A DNA stretch of 64,000 nucleotides, taken from assembly GCF_013340205.1 (NCBI RefSeq), contig NZ_BJTG01000002.1, positions 434,001 to 498,000 on the forward strand, given 5' to 3'. The position numbers and the translations under genes were made by a program. This document shows, piece by piece, positions 43,317 to 53,557 of the stretch. Numbering within the stretch: the first letter of the stretch is position 1; every line of letters begins with the position of its first letter. The notes under the pieces are model-generated. The model ran no database searches, was not told the origin of the DNA, and saw only the letters and a program-made list of their open reading frames with translations. This DNA is from Anaeromyxobacter diazotrophicus (GTDB lineage Bacteria; Myxococcota; Myxococcia; Myxococcales; Anaeromyxobacteraceae).

Positions 43317-44780
43317 GTGGAGCTCGACGACGACACCTGCTTCCGCGCGCTGGCCGCCCGCGACCGCCGCTTCGACGGCCGCTTCTTCGTGGCGGTCCGG
43401 ACCACCGGCATCTACTGCCGGCCCATCTGCCCCGCGCGCACGCCGCGGCGCGACCGCGTCGCCTTCTTCGCCCGCGCCGCCGAGGCGGAGCGCGAGGGCT
43501 ACCGCGCCTGCTTCCGCTGCCGGCCGGAGCTGGCGCCCGGGGCCGGGCCGGTGGACGCGGTGCCGCGCCTGGTCGCGGCCGCCGCGGCCCGCATCGAAGC
43601 CGGCTTCCTCAACGAGGGCTCGGTGGAGGAGCTCTCGGCCGCCCTCGGCGTGACCCCCCGGCACCTGCGCCGTACGGTGCAGGCGGAGCTGGGCGCCTCG
43701 CCCGTCGAGCTGGCGCAGTCGCGGCGGCTGGCGCTCGCGAAGCAGCTGCTCCACGACACCGCCCTGCCCATGGCCGAGGTGGCGCTCGCGGCCGGGTTCG
43801 GGAGCCTGCGGCGGTTCAACGCCATCTTCCGCGATCGCTTCGGGCGTCCCCCCTCCTCGATCCGGCGCGACCACGGCCAGGGGGCCGCCGGGGCACCGCT
43901 CGTGCTGCGCCTCGAGCACCGCCCTCCGTTCGACTGGGAGACGCAGCTCGGGTTCCTGGCCGGGCGCTGCACGGCCGGCGTCGAGCAGGTCGAGGACGGC
44001 ACCTACCGGCGGACGGTCCACCTCGGCGCGCACCAGGGCTGGGTCGCCGTCACGGCCGACCCGGCGCGCCCGGCGCTGCGGGTCGAGGTGGCGCCCTCGC
44101 TCATCGGCGCGCTCATGCCGCTCGTGGCGCGGCTCCGCGCGCTCTTCGACCTCGACGCGCGCCCCGACGCCATCGCGGCGCGGCTCGGGGACGACCCGCT
44201 GCTCGCCCGGTCGCTGCGCCGCCACCCCGGGCTGCGCGTCGCGGGCGCGTTCGACGGCTTCGAGGCGGCGGCGCGGGTGGTGCTCGGGCAGCAGGTGAGC
44301 GTGTCCGCCGCCACCACCGTCGCCGGCCGCCTGGCCGCGGCGCTGGGCGGCCCCGTCGCGACCCCGTTCCCCGGGCTCGATCGGCTCTCCGCCTCCGCCG
44401 AGCAGGTCGCGGCGGCGGGCGAGGACCGGATCGCGCGGCTCGGCATGCCCGGCGCCCGCGCCCGCACGCTGCTCGGGATCGCCCGCGCCTGCGCCGAGGG
44501 GCGGCTCCAGCTCCACCGGGGCGGCGACGTCGAGGCTACCCGCGCGGTCCTGCGCGGGGTGCCGGGCGTCGGCCCGTGGACCGCCGAGCTCGTCGCCATG
44601 CGCGCGCTCGGCGCCCCCGACGCGTTCCCCGGCGGCGATCTCGGGGTCCTGCGCGCGCTCGGGGTCGCGTCGGCGCGGGCGGCGGAGGCGCGGGCCGAGC
44701 GCTGGCGGCCGTGGCGCGCCTACGCGGTGATGCACTTGTGGAGCGGCGCGGCGAAAGGAGGCGGCGATGGCGGTGCGTGA
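43317..44780 (+). CDS. Ada-AlkA fusion: DNA-3-methyladenine glycosylase with regulatory Ada N-terminus
   Basis: A 487-residue fusion for alkylation repair. The Ada zinc-binding domain (residues 1-80) has Cys34, Cys38, Cys65 and Cys68 ([24 protein letters not shown]), which accept methyl groups from phosphotriesters. An AraC-type helix-turn-helix pair (about 85-185) ends in [23 protein letters not shown]. The AlkA N-domain and HhH-GPD glycosylase follow, with [18 protein letters not shown] and [30 protein letters not shown], including the catalytic Asp region. The Ada O6-methyltransferase domain is missing and is supplied by the next gene. GTG at 43317; 14-bp overlap with the ogt-like gene. 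Confidence 0.93.
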   Translation: MELDDDTCFRALAARDRRFDGRFFVAVRTTGIYCRPICPARTPRRDRVAFFARAAEAEREGYRACFRCRPELAPGAGPVDAVPRLVAAAAARIEAGFLNEGSVEELSAALGVTPRHLRRTVQAELGASPVELAQSRRLALAKQLLHDTALPMAEVALAAGFGSLRRFNAIFRDRFGRPPSSIRRDHGQGAAGAPLVLRLEHRPPFDWETQLGFLAGRCTAGVEQVEDGTYRRTVHLGAHQGWVAVTADPARPALRVEVAPSLIGALMPLVARLRALFDLDARPDAIAARLGDDPLLARSLRRHPGLRVAGAFDGFEAAARVVLGQQVSVSAATTVAGRLAAALGGPVATPFPGLDRLSASAEQVAAAGEDRIARLGMPGARARTLLGIARACAEGRLQLHRGGDVEATRAVLRGVPGVGPWTAELVAMRALGAPDAFPGGDLGVLRALGVASARAAEARAERWRPWRAYAVMHLWSGAAKGGGDGGA

Positions 44781-45336
44781 GCGGTGGATGGAGAGCCCGA
44801 TCGGCGAGCTGCGGCTCGTGGCGGAGGACGGTGCGCTGGTCGCCGTGTTCATGGGATCGCCCGCGCCGGCCCGGGAGGCCGCGGCGCCGGGCGCCGGGGA
44901 AGGGGAGGGGGAGGGGGAGGGGGAGGAGCGGGTGCTGCAGGAGGCGGCGCGCCAGCTCGCGGCCTGGTTCGCCGGCGAGCGGACCGCCTTCGACCTGCCG
45001 CTCGCGCCGCGCGGGACGCCGTTCCAGCGCCGCGTCTGGGAGGCGCTGCGGGAGATCCCGTACGGTGAGACCCGCAGCTACGGCCAGATCGCCGCTCGCC
45101 TCGGGGCGCCGGCGGCGGTCCGCGCGGTCGGCGCCGCCAACGGGCGCAACCCGCTTTCGATCGTCGTCCCCTGCCACCGGGTGATCGGCGCGAGCGGCGC
45201 GCTCACCGGCTACGCTGGGGGGCTCGAGCGCAAGAAGTGGCTGCTCGGGCACGAGCGCGAGGTGCTGGCGCGGCGCGGCCCGTTCGCCGGGGGAGACCAG
45301 GGCTCCCTCGCGCTCGCGTCCCGGAGCCGGCCGTGA
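44767..45336 (+). CDS. ogt: Methylated-DNA-[protein]-cysteine S-methyltransferase
   Basis: A 189-residue suicide alkyltransferase that removes O6-methylguanine lesions. The active site is PCHRV with Cys136, preceded by [16 protein letters not shown]; the helix-turn-helix part has [29 protein letters not shown]. The N-domain contains a five-unit GGGGAG-type hexamer array (44896-44925) encoding a Gly-Glu spacer, absent from typical Ogt. The last ~20 residues are an extra tail. Overlaps with both neighbours (14 and 4 bp) indicate one operon with the Ada-AlkA gene. Confidence 0.94.
   Translation: MAVRERWMESPIGELRLVAEDGALVAVFMGSPAPAREAAAPGAGEGEGEGEGEERVLQEAARQLAAWFAGERTAFDLPLAPRGTPFQRRVWEALREIPYGETRSYGQIAARLGAPAAVRAVGAANGRNPLSIVVPCHRVIGASGALTGYAGGLERKKWLLGHEREVLARRGPFAGGDQGSLALASRSRP
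44896..44925. repeat. Hexanucleotide array GGGGAR x5 inside the ogt-like gene
   Basis: Units are GGGGAA once and GGGGAG four times in a row. In the coding frame they give a repeated Gly-Glu dipeptide, so unit gain or loss would change linker length by two residues without a frameshift. Confidence 0.85.
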
Positions 45337-46250
45337 GCCCGCGTGACGCGGCGGAGCTGCTCCTCCTGGCGGCGCTGTGGGGCGGCTCTTTCCTGTTCAT
45401 GCGGGTGGCCGCGCCCGAGCTCGGCCCGGTGCCCCTCATCGCGCTGCGGGTCGGCATCGCCGCGCTCCTGCTCCTCCCGGTGCTGGCCTGGCGGGGAGGG
45501 CTCTCCCAGCTCCGGGGCCGGGCCTGGCCCGTGATCGTGGTCGGCGCGCTCAACTCGGCGCTCCCGTTCTGCCTGCTCGCCTACGCCACACTGTCGGTGA
45601 CGGCCGGGCTCGCCTCGATCCTGAACGCCACCTCGCCGCTCTGGGGCGGCCTCGTCGCGCACGTGTGGCTGAAGGACCGCCTCACCCGCGGCCGCGCCCT
45701 CGGGCTCGTCGTCGGCTTCGCGGGGGTGGCGGTGCTCATGTGGGGCCGGGCGTCCTTCAAGCCCGGCGGGGCGGGGCTGGCCGTGGTCGCGGCGCTCGCG
45801 GCGACGCTCTCCTACGGCGTCGCCGCGAGCTACACCAAGCGCCGGCTGACGGGCGTGAACCCGCTCGCGGTGGCCGCCGGGAGCCAGCTCGCCGCCGTGC
45901 TGCTGCTCCTCCCCGGCGCGGCCGTCCTCTGGCCCCAGCACGCCGTCTCGCCGCGCGCCTGGCAGGCGGTGGTGGCCCTCGGCGTCCTCTGCACCGCCGT
46001 CGCCTACGTGCTGTACTTCAGGCTCATCGCACACGTCGGCCCCGCGAAGGCGATCGCGGTCACCTTCCTCATCCCGCCCTTCGCGATGGCCTGGGGAGGG
46101 CTGTTCCTGGCCGAGGCGCTCACCGCGCGGATGGTGGCCGGGGCCGCGGTGGTGCTGGTCGGGACCGCGCTCGCCACCGGGCTGGTGAAGCTGCCGGCGC
46201 GGGCGCGGGCGAGCGCGGCGGAGGGTGTGGAGGGCGCGCGGGGGGCGTGA
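45333..46250 (+). CDS. EamA-family (drug/metabolite superfamily) permease
   Basis: A 305-residue inner-membrane protein with about ten TM helices in two EamA halves. The first begins [31 protein letters not shown] and includes [25 protein letters not shown]. The second contains [17 protein letters not shown] and ends [38 protein letters not shown]. Substrate unknown; relatives export amino acids or metabolites. The GTG at 45333 overlaps the ogt-like stop (GTGA). The end of the gene is followed by a 440-bp repeat-rich gap. Confidence 0.9.
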   Translation: MSPRDAAELLLLAALWGGSFLFMRVAAPELGPVPLIALRVGIAALLLLPVLAWRGGLSQLRGRAWPVIVVGALNSALPFCLLAYATLSVTAGLASILNATSPLWGGLVAHVWLKDRLTRGRALGLVVGFAGVAVLMWGRASFKPGGAGLAVVAALAATLSYGVAASYTKRRLTGVNPLAVAAGSQLAAVLLLLPGAAVLWPQHAVSPRAWQAVVALGVLCTAVAYVLYFRLIAHVGPAKAIAVTFLIPPFAMAWGGLFLAEALTARMVAGAAVVLVGTALATGLVKLPARARASAAEGVEGARGA

Positions 46251-46289
46251 CGCGCGCAGGGGGGCACGCGCGCGCTGCCCCTGCACCCG

Positions 46290-46412
46290 GGCCGCACAGC
46301 GCCCGCGCGCGCACGAGGCGCCATTGCGGAGCGCCGCCCCAGGTGACGCGATCGCCGGAACGCGCCGAGAGGAACTCCTTGCGGCGAGGACTGACCGAAG
46401 CACCGCGGCGCG
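46290..46412 (+). repeat. Intergenic repeat element, copy A
   Basis: About 125 bp that align with the reverse complement of 60161-60287 with few differences. Shared landmarks include GAGGCGCCATTGCGGAGCG, TCGCCGGAACGCGCC and GCGAGGACTGACCGAAGCAC, with the variable part in between. Both copies lie outside genes. Confidence 0.85.
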
Positions 46413-46427
46413 GAGGCGCCGCGGTGC
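46400..46427. terminator. Perfect 12-bp stem-loop, likely bidirectional terminator
   Basis: GCACCGCGGCGC and its exact reverse complement flank the 4-base loop GGAG. It stands between the convergent ends of the permease and sdh operons. There is no T-run, so it is a candidate attenuating hairpin, not a textbook intrinsic terminator. It begins at the end of the intergenic repeat, and copy B of the repeat lacks it. Confidence 0.5.
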
Positions 46428-46552
46428 AAGATTCCGCAGCGCGACCCGTGGGCCGCGGTGCGCGTTCCGGCCGATGGGACCTCCGGCGCGGCGCGGAGCA
46501 CGGGCGCCGACGCGCGCGCGGGCGCGGGGCGGGGCGAGGGGAGAGGGATGAA

Positions 46553-46594
46553 CCTCGACCACGACCTCGACCACGACCTGGACCGCGACCTGGA
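46553..46594. repeat. Hexanucleotide array (CCTSGA/CCRCGA), seven units
   Basis: Alternating units CCTCGA, CCACGA, CCTGGA and CCGCGA, arranged as a twice-repeated 12-mer followed by a variant. On the other strand this is a GGTCNN-type hexamer, resembling the GSGGTC array at 59185. Confidence 0.8.
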
Positions 46595-46692
46595 CCGGCC
46601 GCGACCTCGGCCGGCGAACCCGACCGCACCAAAAAAGAGCGCCACCGCGGCCGGGGCCGGGGTGGCGCGGGTGAGGCGTGAGGCGCGAGGAG

Positions 46693-47489
46693 CTAGGCGC
46701 CGCCGGCGGCGGCCTTCTGGTCGCGCTTCTTCAGCATGGCCTGGAAGTAATCCTTGTTCATCTGCGGGATCACCTCGAGCGGCACGTGGGCTGGGCAGAC
46801 CGCCGCGCACTCGCCCATGAGCGTGCAGTGGCCGAAGCCCTCCACCGTGTTCTGCTGCACCATCCCGATGGCGCGCTCCTGGCGCTCCGGCGCGCCCTGG
46901 GGCAGGGAGCCCAGGTGCGTGATCTTGGCGCCCGTGAAGAGCGCCGCCGCCGCGTTCGGGCAGGCCGCCACGCAGGCGCCGCAGCCGATGCAGGCCGCCG
47001 CCTCCATGGCGCGGTCGGCGTTCGGCTTCGGGACCAGGATCGCGTTCGCCTCCGGCGCGCTGCCGGTGCGGGTGGAGACGAAGCCGCCCGCCTGGATGAT
47101 GCGGTCGAACGCGCTGCGGTTCACCACCAGGTCCTTGATGACCGGGAAGGCCTTGGCGCGCCAGGGCTCCAGCGTCAGCGCGTCACCGTCCTTGAAGTGG
47201 CGCATGTGCAGCTGGCAGACGGTGCCGCCGTGCACCGGCCCGTGCGGCGAGCCGTTGATGAGGAAGCCGCACATGCCGCAGATACCCTCGCGGCAGTCGT
47301 TGTCGAACGCCACCGGCTCCTCGCCCTTCACGATGAGATCCTGGTTCAGGACGTCCAGCATCTCGAGGAAGGACATGTGCTCGTTGGCGGTGACCTGGTA
47401 CCGGACGAAGCGCCCGGCGTCCTGGGCGTTCTTCTGGCGCCACACGTCGAGGGTCAGCTTCATGTCGCCGTTGCCGTGTCCGTTCGCGC

Positions 47490-47493
<4 letters not shown>
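46693..47493 (-). CDS. sdhB: Succinate dehydrogenase/fumarate reductase iron-sulfur subunit
   Basis: A 266-residue electron-transfer subunit. The [2Fe-2S] ligands are Cys67, Cys72, Cys75 (CREGICGMC) and Cys93. The [4Fe-4S] cluster is in [13 protein letters not shown] (Cys168, 171, 174, with Cys178) and the remaining cluster in [18 protein letters not shown] (Cys223, 229, 233). It passes electrons between the flavoprotein and the haem-b/quinone subunit. Last gene of the sdhCAB unit; 4-bp overlap with sdhA. The gene order C-A-B and sequence fit the b558-type (Bacillus/epsilon-delta) enzymes, which can work in either direction. Confidence 0.96.
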
Positions 47494-49412
<1,919 letters not shown>

Positions 49413-49424
49413 GGGGTGTCCTCT

Positions 49425-50165
49425 CTACTGGCCGGGAGCGCGCTCGACCTGCTCCTGCGCCGGGGGGGCGGGGCGGAAGCCGGTGAGCACGGCGACGGGG
49501 AACGCGATGTTGGCGAGGGCGATGAGCGTGGCGACCACCGCGGCCGCCTTCTTCACCTTCTCGGTGTAGAGGGGGTGCGTGAGGCCGAGCGACCCGAACA
49601 TCGAGTAGACGCCGTGCCAGAGGTGGAAGCCCAGCGCGGTCATGGCGACGATGTAGAGCGCCGCCGAGACCGGGTTCGAGAAGCTGGCCGGCACGTTGTG
49701 GCCCGGGGAGAGCTCCACGTAGTTCGCGCCGAGGAACACGCCCATCGTGAGGTCGAGCACGTGGTAGACGACGAAGAGCGCGATGAGGACGCCGGTGATG
49801 ATCATCGTGCGCGACGCGGCGCTCGCCTGGATGTTCTCCCTCGAGCGGTAGGCGATGGGGCGCGCCTCGCGCTTGCGGAACCAGAGCTGGATGCCGGCGA
49901 TCGCGTGCACGCCGACCGCGGCGAGCAGGACGACGCGCGCGGTCCAGAGCAGCCCCTCGTTGGAGTGGAGGAGGTGCGCGTACCGGTCGATGACGGCGCT
50001 GCCCATGTAGATCTGCAGGTTCCCCAGCAGATGGGCGATGACGTAGAGGAAGAGAATGATCCCGGAGAGCGCCATCAGCACCTTCTTGCCGACGTTGCTC
50101 AACCAGAACAGGGAGAGGCGGGACGGGCCGGGGCCGATGACCACGTCCTTCGTGGTGACGCTCAT
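49425..50165 (-). CDS. sdhC: Succinate dehydrogenase cytochrome b558 subunit
   Basis: A 246-residue membrane anchor with five TM helices and histidines in helix positions expected for two haems: FLYVIAHLLGNLQ, LLHSNEGLLWTA, GVHAIAGIQLWF, VVYHVLDLTMGVFLG and GFHLWHGVYSMFGSLG. It exchanges electrons with menaquinone. The ATG at 50165 follows GCAGGAGCTC, a good ribosome-binding site; a longer frame upstream encodes low-complexity Arg-rich sequence and is rejected. First gene of the operon; its promoter must lie in the 179-bp region shared with the divergent LOG gene. Confidence 0.95.
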   Translation of the reverse strand: MSVTTKDVVIGPGPSRLSLFWLSNVGKKVLMALSGIILFLYVIAHLLGNLQIYMGSAVIDRYAHLLHSNEGLLWTARVVLLAAVGVHAIAGIQLWFRKREARPIAYRSRENIQASAASRTMIITGVLIALFVVYHVLDLTMGVFLGANYVELSPGHNVPASFSNPVSAALYIVAMTALGFHLWHGVYSMFGSLGLTHPLYTEKVKKAAAVVATLIALANIAFPVAVLTGFRPAPPAQEQVERAPGQ

Positions 50166-50287
50166 GCGCTTGAGCTCCTGCCTGCGGCGGGTTGGATCGT
50201 CTCGAGGGGCTTCACGCCGCGGGACGCACAAAACACCACAGATCAGCCCAAACGGGAATGATCCCTGTCAGTCCCCCGATGGGTATT

Positions 50288-50316
50288 TTGACAAATAAAT
50301 TGCCGCGACGCGTCAA
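50288..50316. promoter_or_regulatory. AT-rich dyad in the sdhC/LOG divergent region
   Basis: TTGAC at 50288-50292 and GTCAA at 50312-50316 form an inverted repeat with 19 bases between, inside the most AT-rich patch of the region (ATTTTGACAAATAAATTG). TTGACA and TTGACG at the two ends are good -35 hexamers, one per strand, but no convincing -10 boxes stand at the right distance. It could be an operator or a pair of overlapping promoters. Confidence 0.35.
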
Positions 50317-50344
50317 CCCGCGAGCGCCGGAGCCAGGAGAAAAG

Positions 50345-50926
50345 ATGAAGCGGATCTGCGTGTTTTGCGGCTCTTCGCCGGGCGCCAGGCCGGCCTATCT
50401 CGCCACCGCGCGCGCGCTCGGGCGCGAGCTGGCCTCGCGCGGGCTCGGCCTCGTCTACGGCGGCTCGAGCGTCGGCCTCATGGGGGCGGTAGCGGACGGC
50501 GCGCTCGCGGCGGGCGGCGAGGTGGTGGGCATCATCCCCGGCGCACTCGAGGCGAAGGAGCTCGCGCACCACGGCCTCACCCGCCTGGAGGTCGTCGCCT
50601 CGATGCACGAGCGCAAGGCGCGGATGGCCGAGCTGGCGGACGGCTTCGTGGCGCTCCCGGGCGGGATGGGGACGCTCGAGGAGCTGTCCGAGATCCTGAC
50701 CTGGGCGCAGCTCGGCCTCCACCGCAAGGCGTGCGCGCTGCTCGACGTGGCGGGGTACTGGCAGCCGCTCATCGCCTTCTTCGACCATGCGGTGAAGGAG
50801 CGGTTCCTGCGGCCCGAGCACCGCGCGCTGCTCCTCGTCGGCGCCGAGCCGGGGCCGCTCCTCGACGCGCTCGCGCGCCACGCGCCGGCCTATCTGGAGA
50901 AGTGGATCGACCGGGGCCAGACCTGA
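50345..50926 (+). CDS. LOG-family protein (probable nucleotide 5'-monophosphate phosphoribohydrolase)
   Basis: A 193-residue protein of the Lonely-Guy family: [98 protein letters not shown]. The PGGMGTLEE motif carries the catalytic Glu. Family members cleave the N-glycosidic bond of nucleoside monophosphates, including cytokinin precursors; in bacteria the physiological substrate is often AMP-like. Divergent from sdhC and upstream of the V-ATPase operon, with a 120-bp gap to it. Confidence 0.93.
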   Translation: MKRICVFCGSSPGARPAYLATARALGRELASRGLGLVYGGSSVGLMGAVADGALAAGGEVVGIIPGALEAKELAHHGLTRLEVVASMHERKARMAELADGFVALPGGMGTLEELSEILTWAQLGLHRKACALLDVAGYWQPLIAFFDHAVKERFLRPEHRALLLVGAEPGPLLDALARHAPAYLEKWIDRGQT

Positions 50927-51046
50927 GCCCCCGCGGTTGCGGCACCTCGCCGCGCCCTCCTGGGCCGTATCGACGCTGAGTGATAGGCGTACGATCCTGC
51001 CAGGGCTCGCCGGCACGGGCGCGGCGGCCGGCTGCGGGAGGGGTCG

Positions 51047-51403
51047 ATGCTGCGCGCGGAGCGGCGTCCAGGCGAGCCGGGCGACGAGCTGGCGTCGCTG
51101 GCGCGGCTCCGCGACGACGAGGCGGCCCTCGATCGGCAGCTCGAGGAGGCGCGCGGGGAGGCGGCCCGCGCGCTGGCGGCGGCCCGGGCCGAGGCGGCGC
51201 GGCTCCTCGAGGACGGGCGCCGCGCGCTGGCGGCGGAGCTGGCCGCGCGCGAGGCGGCGCTCTCCGGGGCCTGCGCGGCCGCGGCGGAGGAGGCGCGGGC
51301 CGAGGCCGCCGCGCGGCTCGCCGCGCTCGCGCGCCGCGCGGCCGAGGCGCACGACGACGCGCTCCGTCTGCTCGTCCGGACCGCCTCCGGCGAGGCGCCA
51401 TGA
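51047..51403 (+). CDS. V-type ATP synthase peripheral-stalk subunit (G/H-like)
   Basis: A 118-residue, almost wholly alpha-helical protein rich in Ala, Glu and Arg with heptad character (LRDDEAALDRQLEEARGEAARALAAARAEAARLLEDG). This is typical of the G/H stalk subunit that pairs with subunit E. Sequence conservation in this family is low, so the call rests on composition and on being first in the ATPase operon, overlapping subunit I by 4 bp. The ATG at 51047 has GGGAGGGG just upstream. Confidence 0.78.
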   Translation: MLRAERRPGEPGDELASLARLRDDEAALDRQLEEARGEAARALAAARAEAARLLEDGRRALAAELAAREAALSGACAAAAEEARAEAAARLAALARRAAEAHDDALRLLVRTASGEAP

Positions 51404-53262
51404 TCGTCCCCATGGCCAAGCTCGAGGTGCTCGGCCCGCGCCGGCTCCTGCCCGAGGCGCTCCGCTTCCTGCAGGGGCAGGGGGTGGTGGCGCTGCGCGA
51501 GCCGCCGTCCGCCGGGGCGCCGGGCCTCCGCAGCGTGCCGGTCTCGCCGGGCGACTCCGCGCTCGGCGAGGCGCTCCGCGCGGCGCTGGCGCGCCTCGCG
51601 CCGCTGCGGGCCCGGCTGCCGCCGCCGGCCGGGCGGGCGCAGGCGCTCCCGGACCCGGGCACGCCCGCGTTCCAGGCCGCGCTCGACGAGCTCGAGGCGC
51701 AGCTGCGGGAGCTCGAGGAGCGGCGCGCCGCGCTCCTCGCCGAGCGGCAGTCGGTGCGGCGGCTGGCGCGGCTCCTGCGCGCGCTGGTGCCGCTCAGCGC
51801 CGAGACGCCCACGCCGCCGCGCGCCCGTGCCTTCGGCCTGGCGCTGCGCCGCGAGCGCGGGGACGCGCTGGCGCTCCTCGCGTCCGAGGTGGCGCGCCTC
51901 ACCGCCGGCGGCGGGCTGGTGCGCGCCACCGACGCGGGCGAGGGCGAGCTGGCGGTGCTGCTCATCGTCCCGTCCTCGCGGGCGCGCGAGGTGCGGGCGC
52001 TCCTGTTCGAGCAGGGCGTGGAGGAGCTGCAGCTCCCCGGCGCGCTCGACGCGCTCGCCCCCGCCCGGGCGCTCGTCGCGCTGGCCGAGCGCGAGCGGGC
52101 GCTGCCGGGCGCCATCGCCGCCGCCGAGCGCGCGCGCGACGAGCTCCTGGCCCGGCTCGCGCCGTCGGTCGCGGCCGCCGAGCGCGCGGCGCGCGCCGCG
52201 CTGGCGCGGCTGGAGGCGGCGGCCTGCTGCGGCGAGACCGGCCACGCCTTCGTGGTGTGGGGCTGGGCGCCGCGCGCCCAGGTGGCGCCGCTCTCCGCCG
52301 CCGCGGCGGCCGCCTTCGCGGGCGCGGTGAGCGTCTCCGAGTTCCCGCTCGCCCCGGGCGAGGAGCGCGAGGTCCCGGTGGTGCTCTCGAACCCGCGCTG
52401 GCTGGCGCCGTTCGAGCTCTTGCTCGCGCTCGTCCCGCTCCCGCGCTACGGGTCGGTCGACCCGACCGCCTGGATGGCGCTGTTCTACCCGCTCTTCTTC
52501 GGCCTCATGCTGGGCGACCTGGGCTTCGGGGCGCTGGCGATGGGGCTGGCGCTCGCCGCGCGCTGGCGCGGCTGGGGCGGGCCGCTCGGCCGGCGCGCCG
52601 CGGTCGTCGTCCTCGCCTGCGGCGCCTGGGCGGCCCTCTTCGGCCTCCTCTTCGGCGAGGCGTTCGGCGCCCTCGGCGAGGCGCTCGGGCTGCACCCGCT
52701 GCTCCTCGACCGGCGCACCGCGCTCCTCGCGCTGCTCGGGCTCGCGCTCGCGTTCGGGCTCGGGCACCTGGCGGTGGGGCTCGCGCTCGGGGCCTGGCAG
52801 GCGCTCCGCGACCGGCACCGGCGCGAGGCGCTCGCGCGCGCGGCGCGCCTCCTCCTGCTCGGCGCGGCCGCGGTCGCCGCCGCCGCCGCGCTGGGGCTCC
52901 TGCCGCGCCGGCTGGCGGCGCCGGCCGCGGGCTGCGCGGCCCTCTGCGCCGCGGCCGCGGCGGCGGCCGAGGGGCCGATGGCGCTCCTCGAGGCGGTGCT
53001 CTCGCTCGGCAACGTCCTCTCCTACGCCCGCCTCATGGCGCTCGGCGTCGCCTCGGCCATGCTGGCCGAGGTGGCGAACGGCATGCCGGCGGCGCTGCCC
53101 GGGGCGGGCGGGGTGGCGCTGGCGCTGGCGCTGCACGCCGTCAACTTCACCATGGGCGCGATCTCGCCCGCCATCGCCGCGCTGCGCCTCCAGCTGGTCG
53201 AGTTCCTGGACAAGTTCTACTGCGAGGGGGGCCGGCCCTACCGGCCGCTCGCGCTGGGCTGA
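51400..53262 (+). CDS. atpI: V-type ATP synthase subunit I (a subunit)
   Basis: A 620-residue two-part protein. The N-terminal cytoplasmic half (about residues 1-330) is coiled-coil rich. The C-terminal half has 7-8 TM helices including PTAWMALFYPLFFGLMLGDLGFG, LFGLLFGEAFGAL and VLSLGNVLSYARLMALGVASAMLAEVAN, the last carrying the essential arginine that faces the rotor glutamate. It ends LVEFLDKFYCEGGRPYRPL as in other bacterial NtpI/AtpI subunits. It forms the ion half-channels of the Vo part. Confidence 0.95.
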   Translation: MIVPMAKLEVLGPRRLLPEALRFLQGQGVVALREPPSAGAPGLRSVPVSPGDSALGEALRAALARLAPLRARLPPPAGRAQALPDPGTPAFQAALDELEAQLRELEERRAALLAERQSVRRLARLLRALVPLSAETPTPPRARAFGLALRRERGDALALLASEVARLTAGGGLVRATDAGEGELAVLLIVPSSRAREVRALLFEQGVEELQLPGALDALAPARALVALAERERALPGAIAAAERARDELLARLAPSVAAAERAARAALARLEAAACCGETGHAFVVWGWAPRAQVAPLSAAAAAAFAGAVSVSEFPLAPGEEREVPVVLSNPRWLAPFELLLALVPLPRYGSVDPTAWMALFYPLFFGLMLGDLGFGALAMGLALAARWRGWGGPLGRRAAVVVLACGAWAALFGLLFGEAFGALGEALGLHPLLLDRRTALLALLGLALAFGLGHLAVGLALGAWQALRDRHRREALARAARLLLLGAAAVAAAAALGLLPRRLAAPAAGCAALCAAAAAAAEGPMALLEAVLSLGNVLSYARLMALGVASAMLAEVANGMPAALPGAGGVALALALHAVNFTMGAISPAIAALRLQLVEFLDKFYCEGGRPYRPLALG

Positions 53263-53272
53263 CGTGAGGGTC

Positions 53273-53294
53273 GCGGGGGACGGCTCTCCCCCGC
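53273..53294 (+). promoter_or_regulatory. mRNA stem-loop between the subunit I and subunit K genes
   Basis: GCGGGGGA pairs exactly with TCCCCCGC around a 6-base loop, in the only sizeable gap (75 bp) of the ATPase operon. It sits before the ribosome-binding site (GGGAGGGAAC) of the proteolipid gene. It could block 3' decay or partly terminate, helping the proteolipid to be made in excess. Function is inferred from position. Confidence 0.45.
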
Positions 53295-53337
53295 GCCCTC
53301 CGGAGAGGCGGGGCGCGTCCCCGCCGGGAGGGAACAG

Positions 53338-53556
53338 ATGGAACGCGTCCTCATCGCCGTCGCCGCCGCGCTCGCCATCGGCATCTCGGCGCTGGCCACC
53401 GCCTGGGTCCAGTCGCGCATCGGCGCGGCGGGGTCGGGCGCGCTGGCCGAGAAGCCGGAGCTGCGGGGGGCCATCATCGTGATGCTCGCCATCCCGGAGA
53501 CGCTGGTCATCCTGGGGTTCGTGGTGGCGGTGCTGATCCTGCTCGGGAAGGCGTGA
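53338..53556 (+). CDS. atpK: V-type ATP synthase subunit K (proteolipid, c-ring)
   Basis: A 72-residue hairpin of two TM helices (about residues 3-25 and 45-69) joined by a short polar loop. The ion-binding carboxylate is Glu54 in MLAIPETLVILGF. A single hairpin of ~7.5 kDa is half the size of the duplicated 16-kDa proteolipids of many V-ATPases. Gln25 lies at the loop end of helix 1, but coupling ion (proton or sodium) cannot be settled by eye. Followed at once by subunit E. Confidence 0.93.
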   Translation: MERVLIAVAAALAIGISALATAWVQSRIGAAGSGALAEKPELRGAIIVMLAIPETLVILGFVVAVLILLGKA

Positions 53557-53557
53557 C

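Larger units (their letters stand above)
46251..46692. other. Repeat-rich non-coding gap between the EamA permease and sdhB genes
   Basis: No credible gene was found in these 442 bp. They hold copy A of an intergenic repeat (46290-46412), a perfect 12-bp stem-loop (46400-46427) and a hexamer array (46553-46594). The genes on both sides converge here. A plus-strand frame starting at 46548 encodes a short Asp-Leu-His repeat from the array and is not considered a gene. Confidence 0.7.

Noticed and set aside
46548-46820. Plus-strand ORF with an Asp-Leu-His repeat
   Set aside because: The repeat is just the translated hexamer array, and the rest is antisense to the sdhB 3' end.
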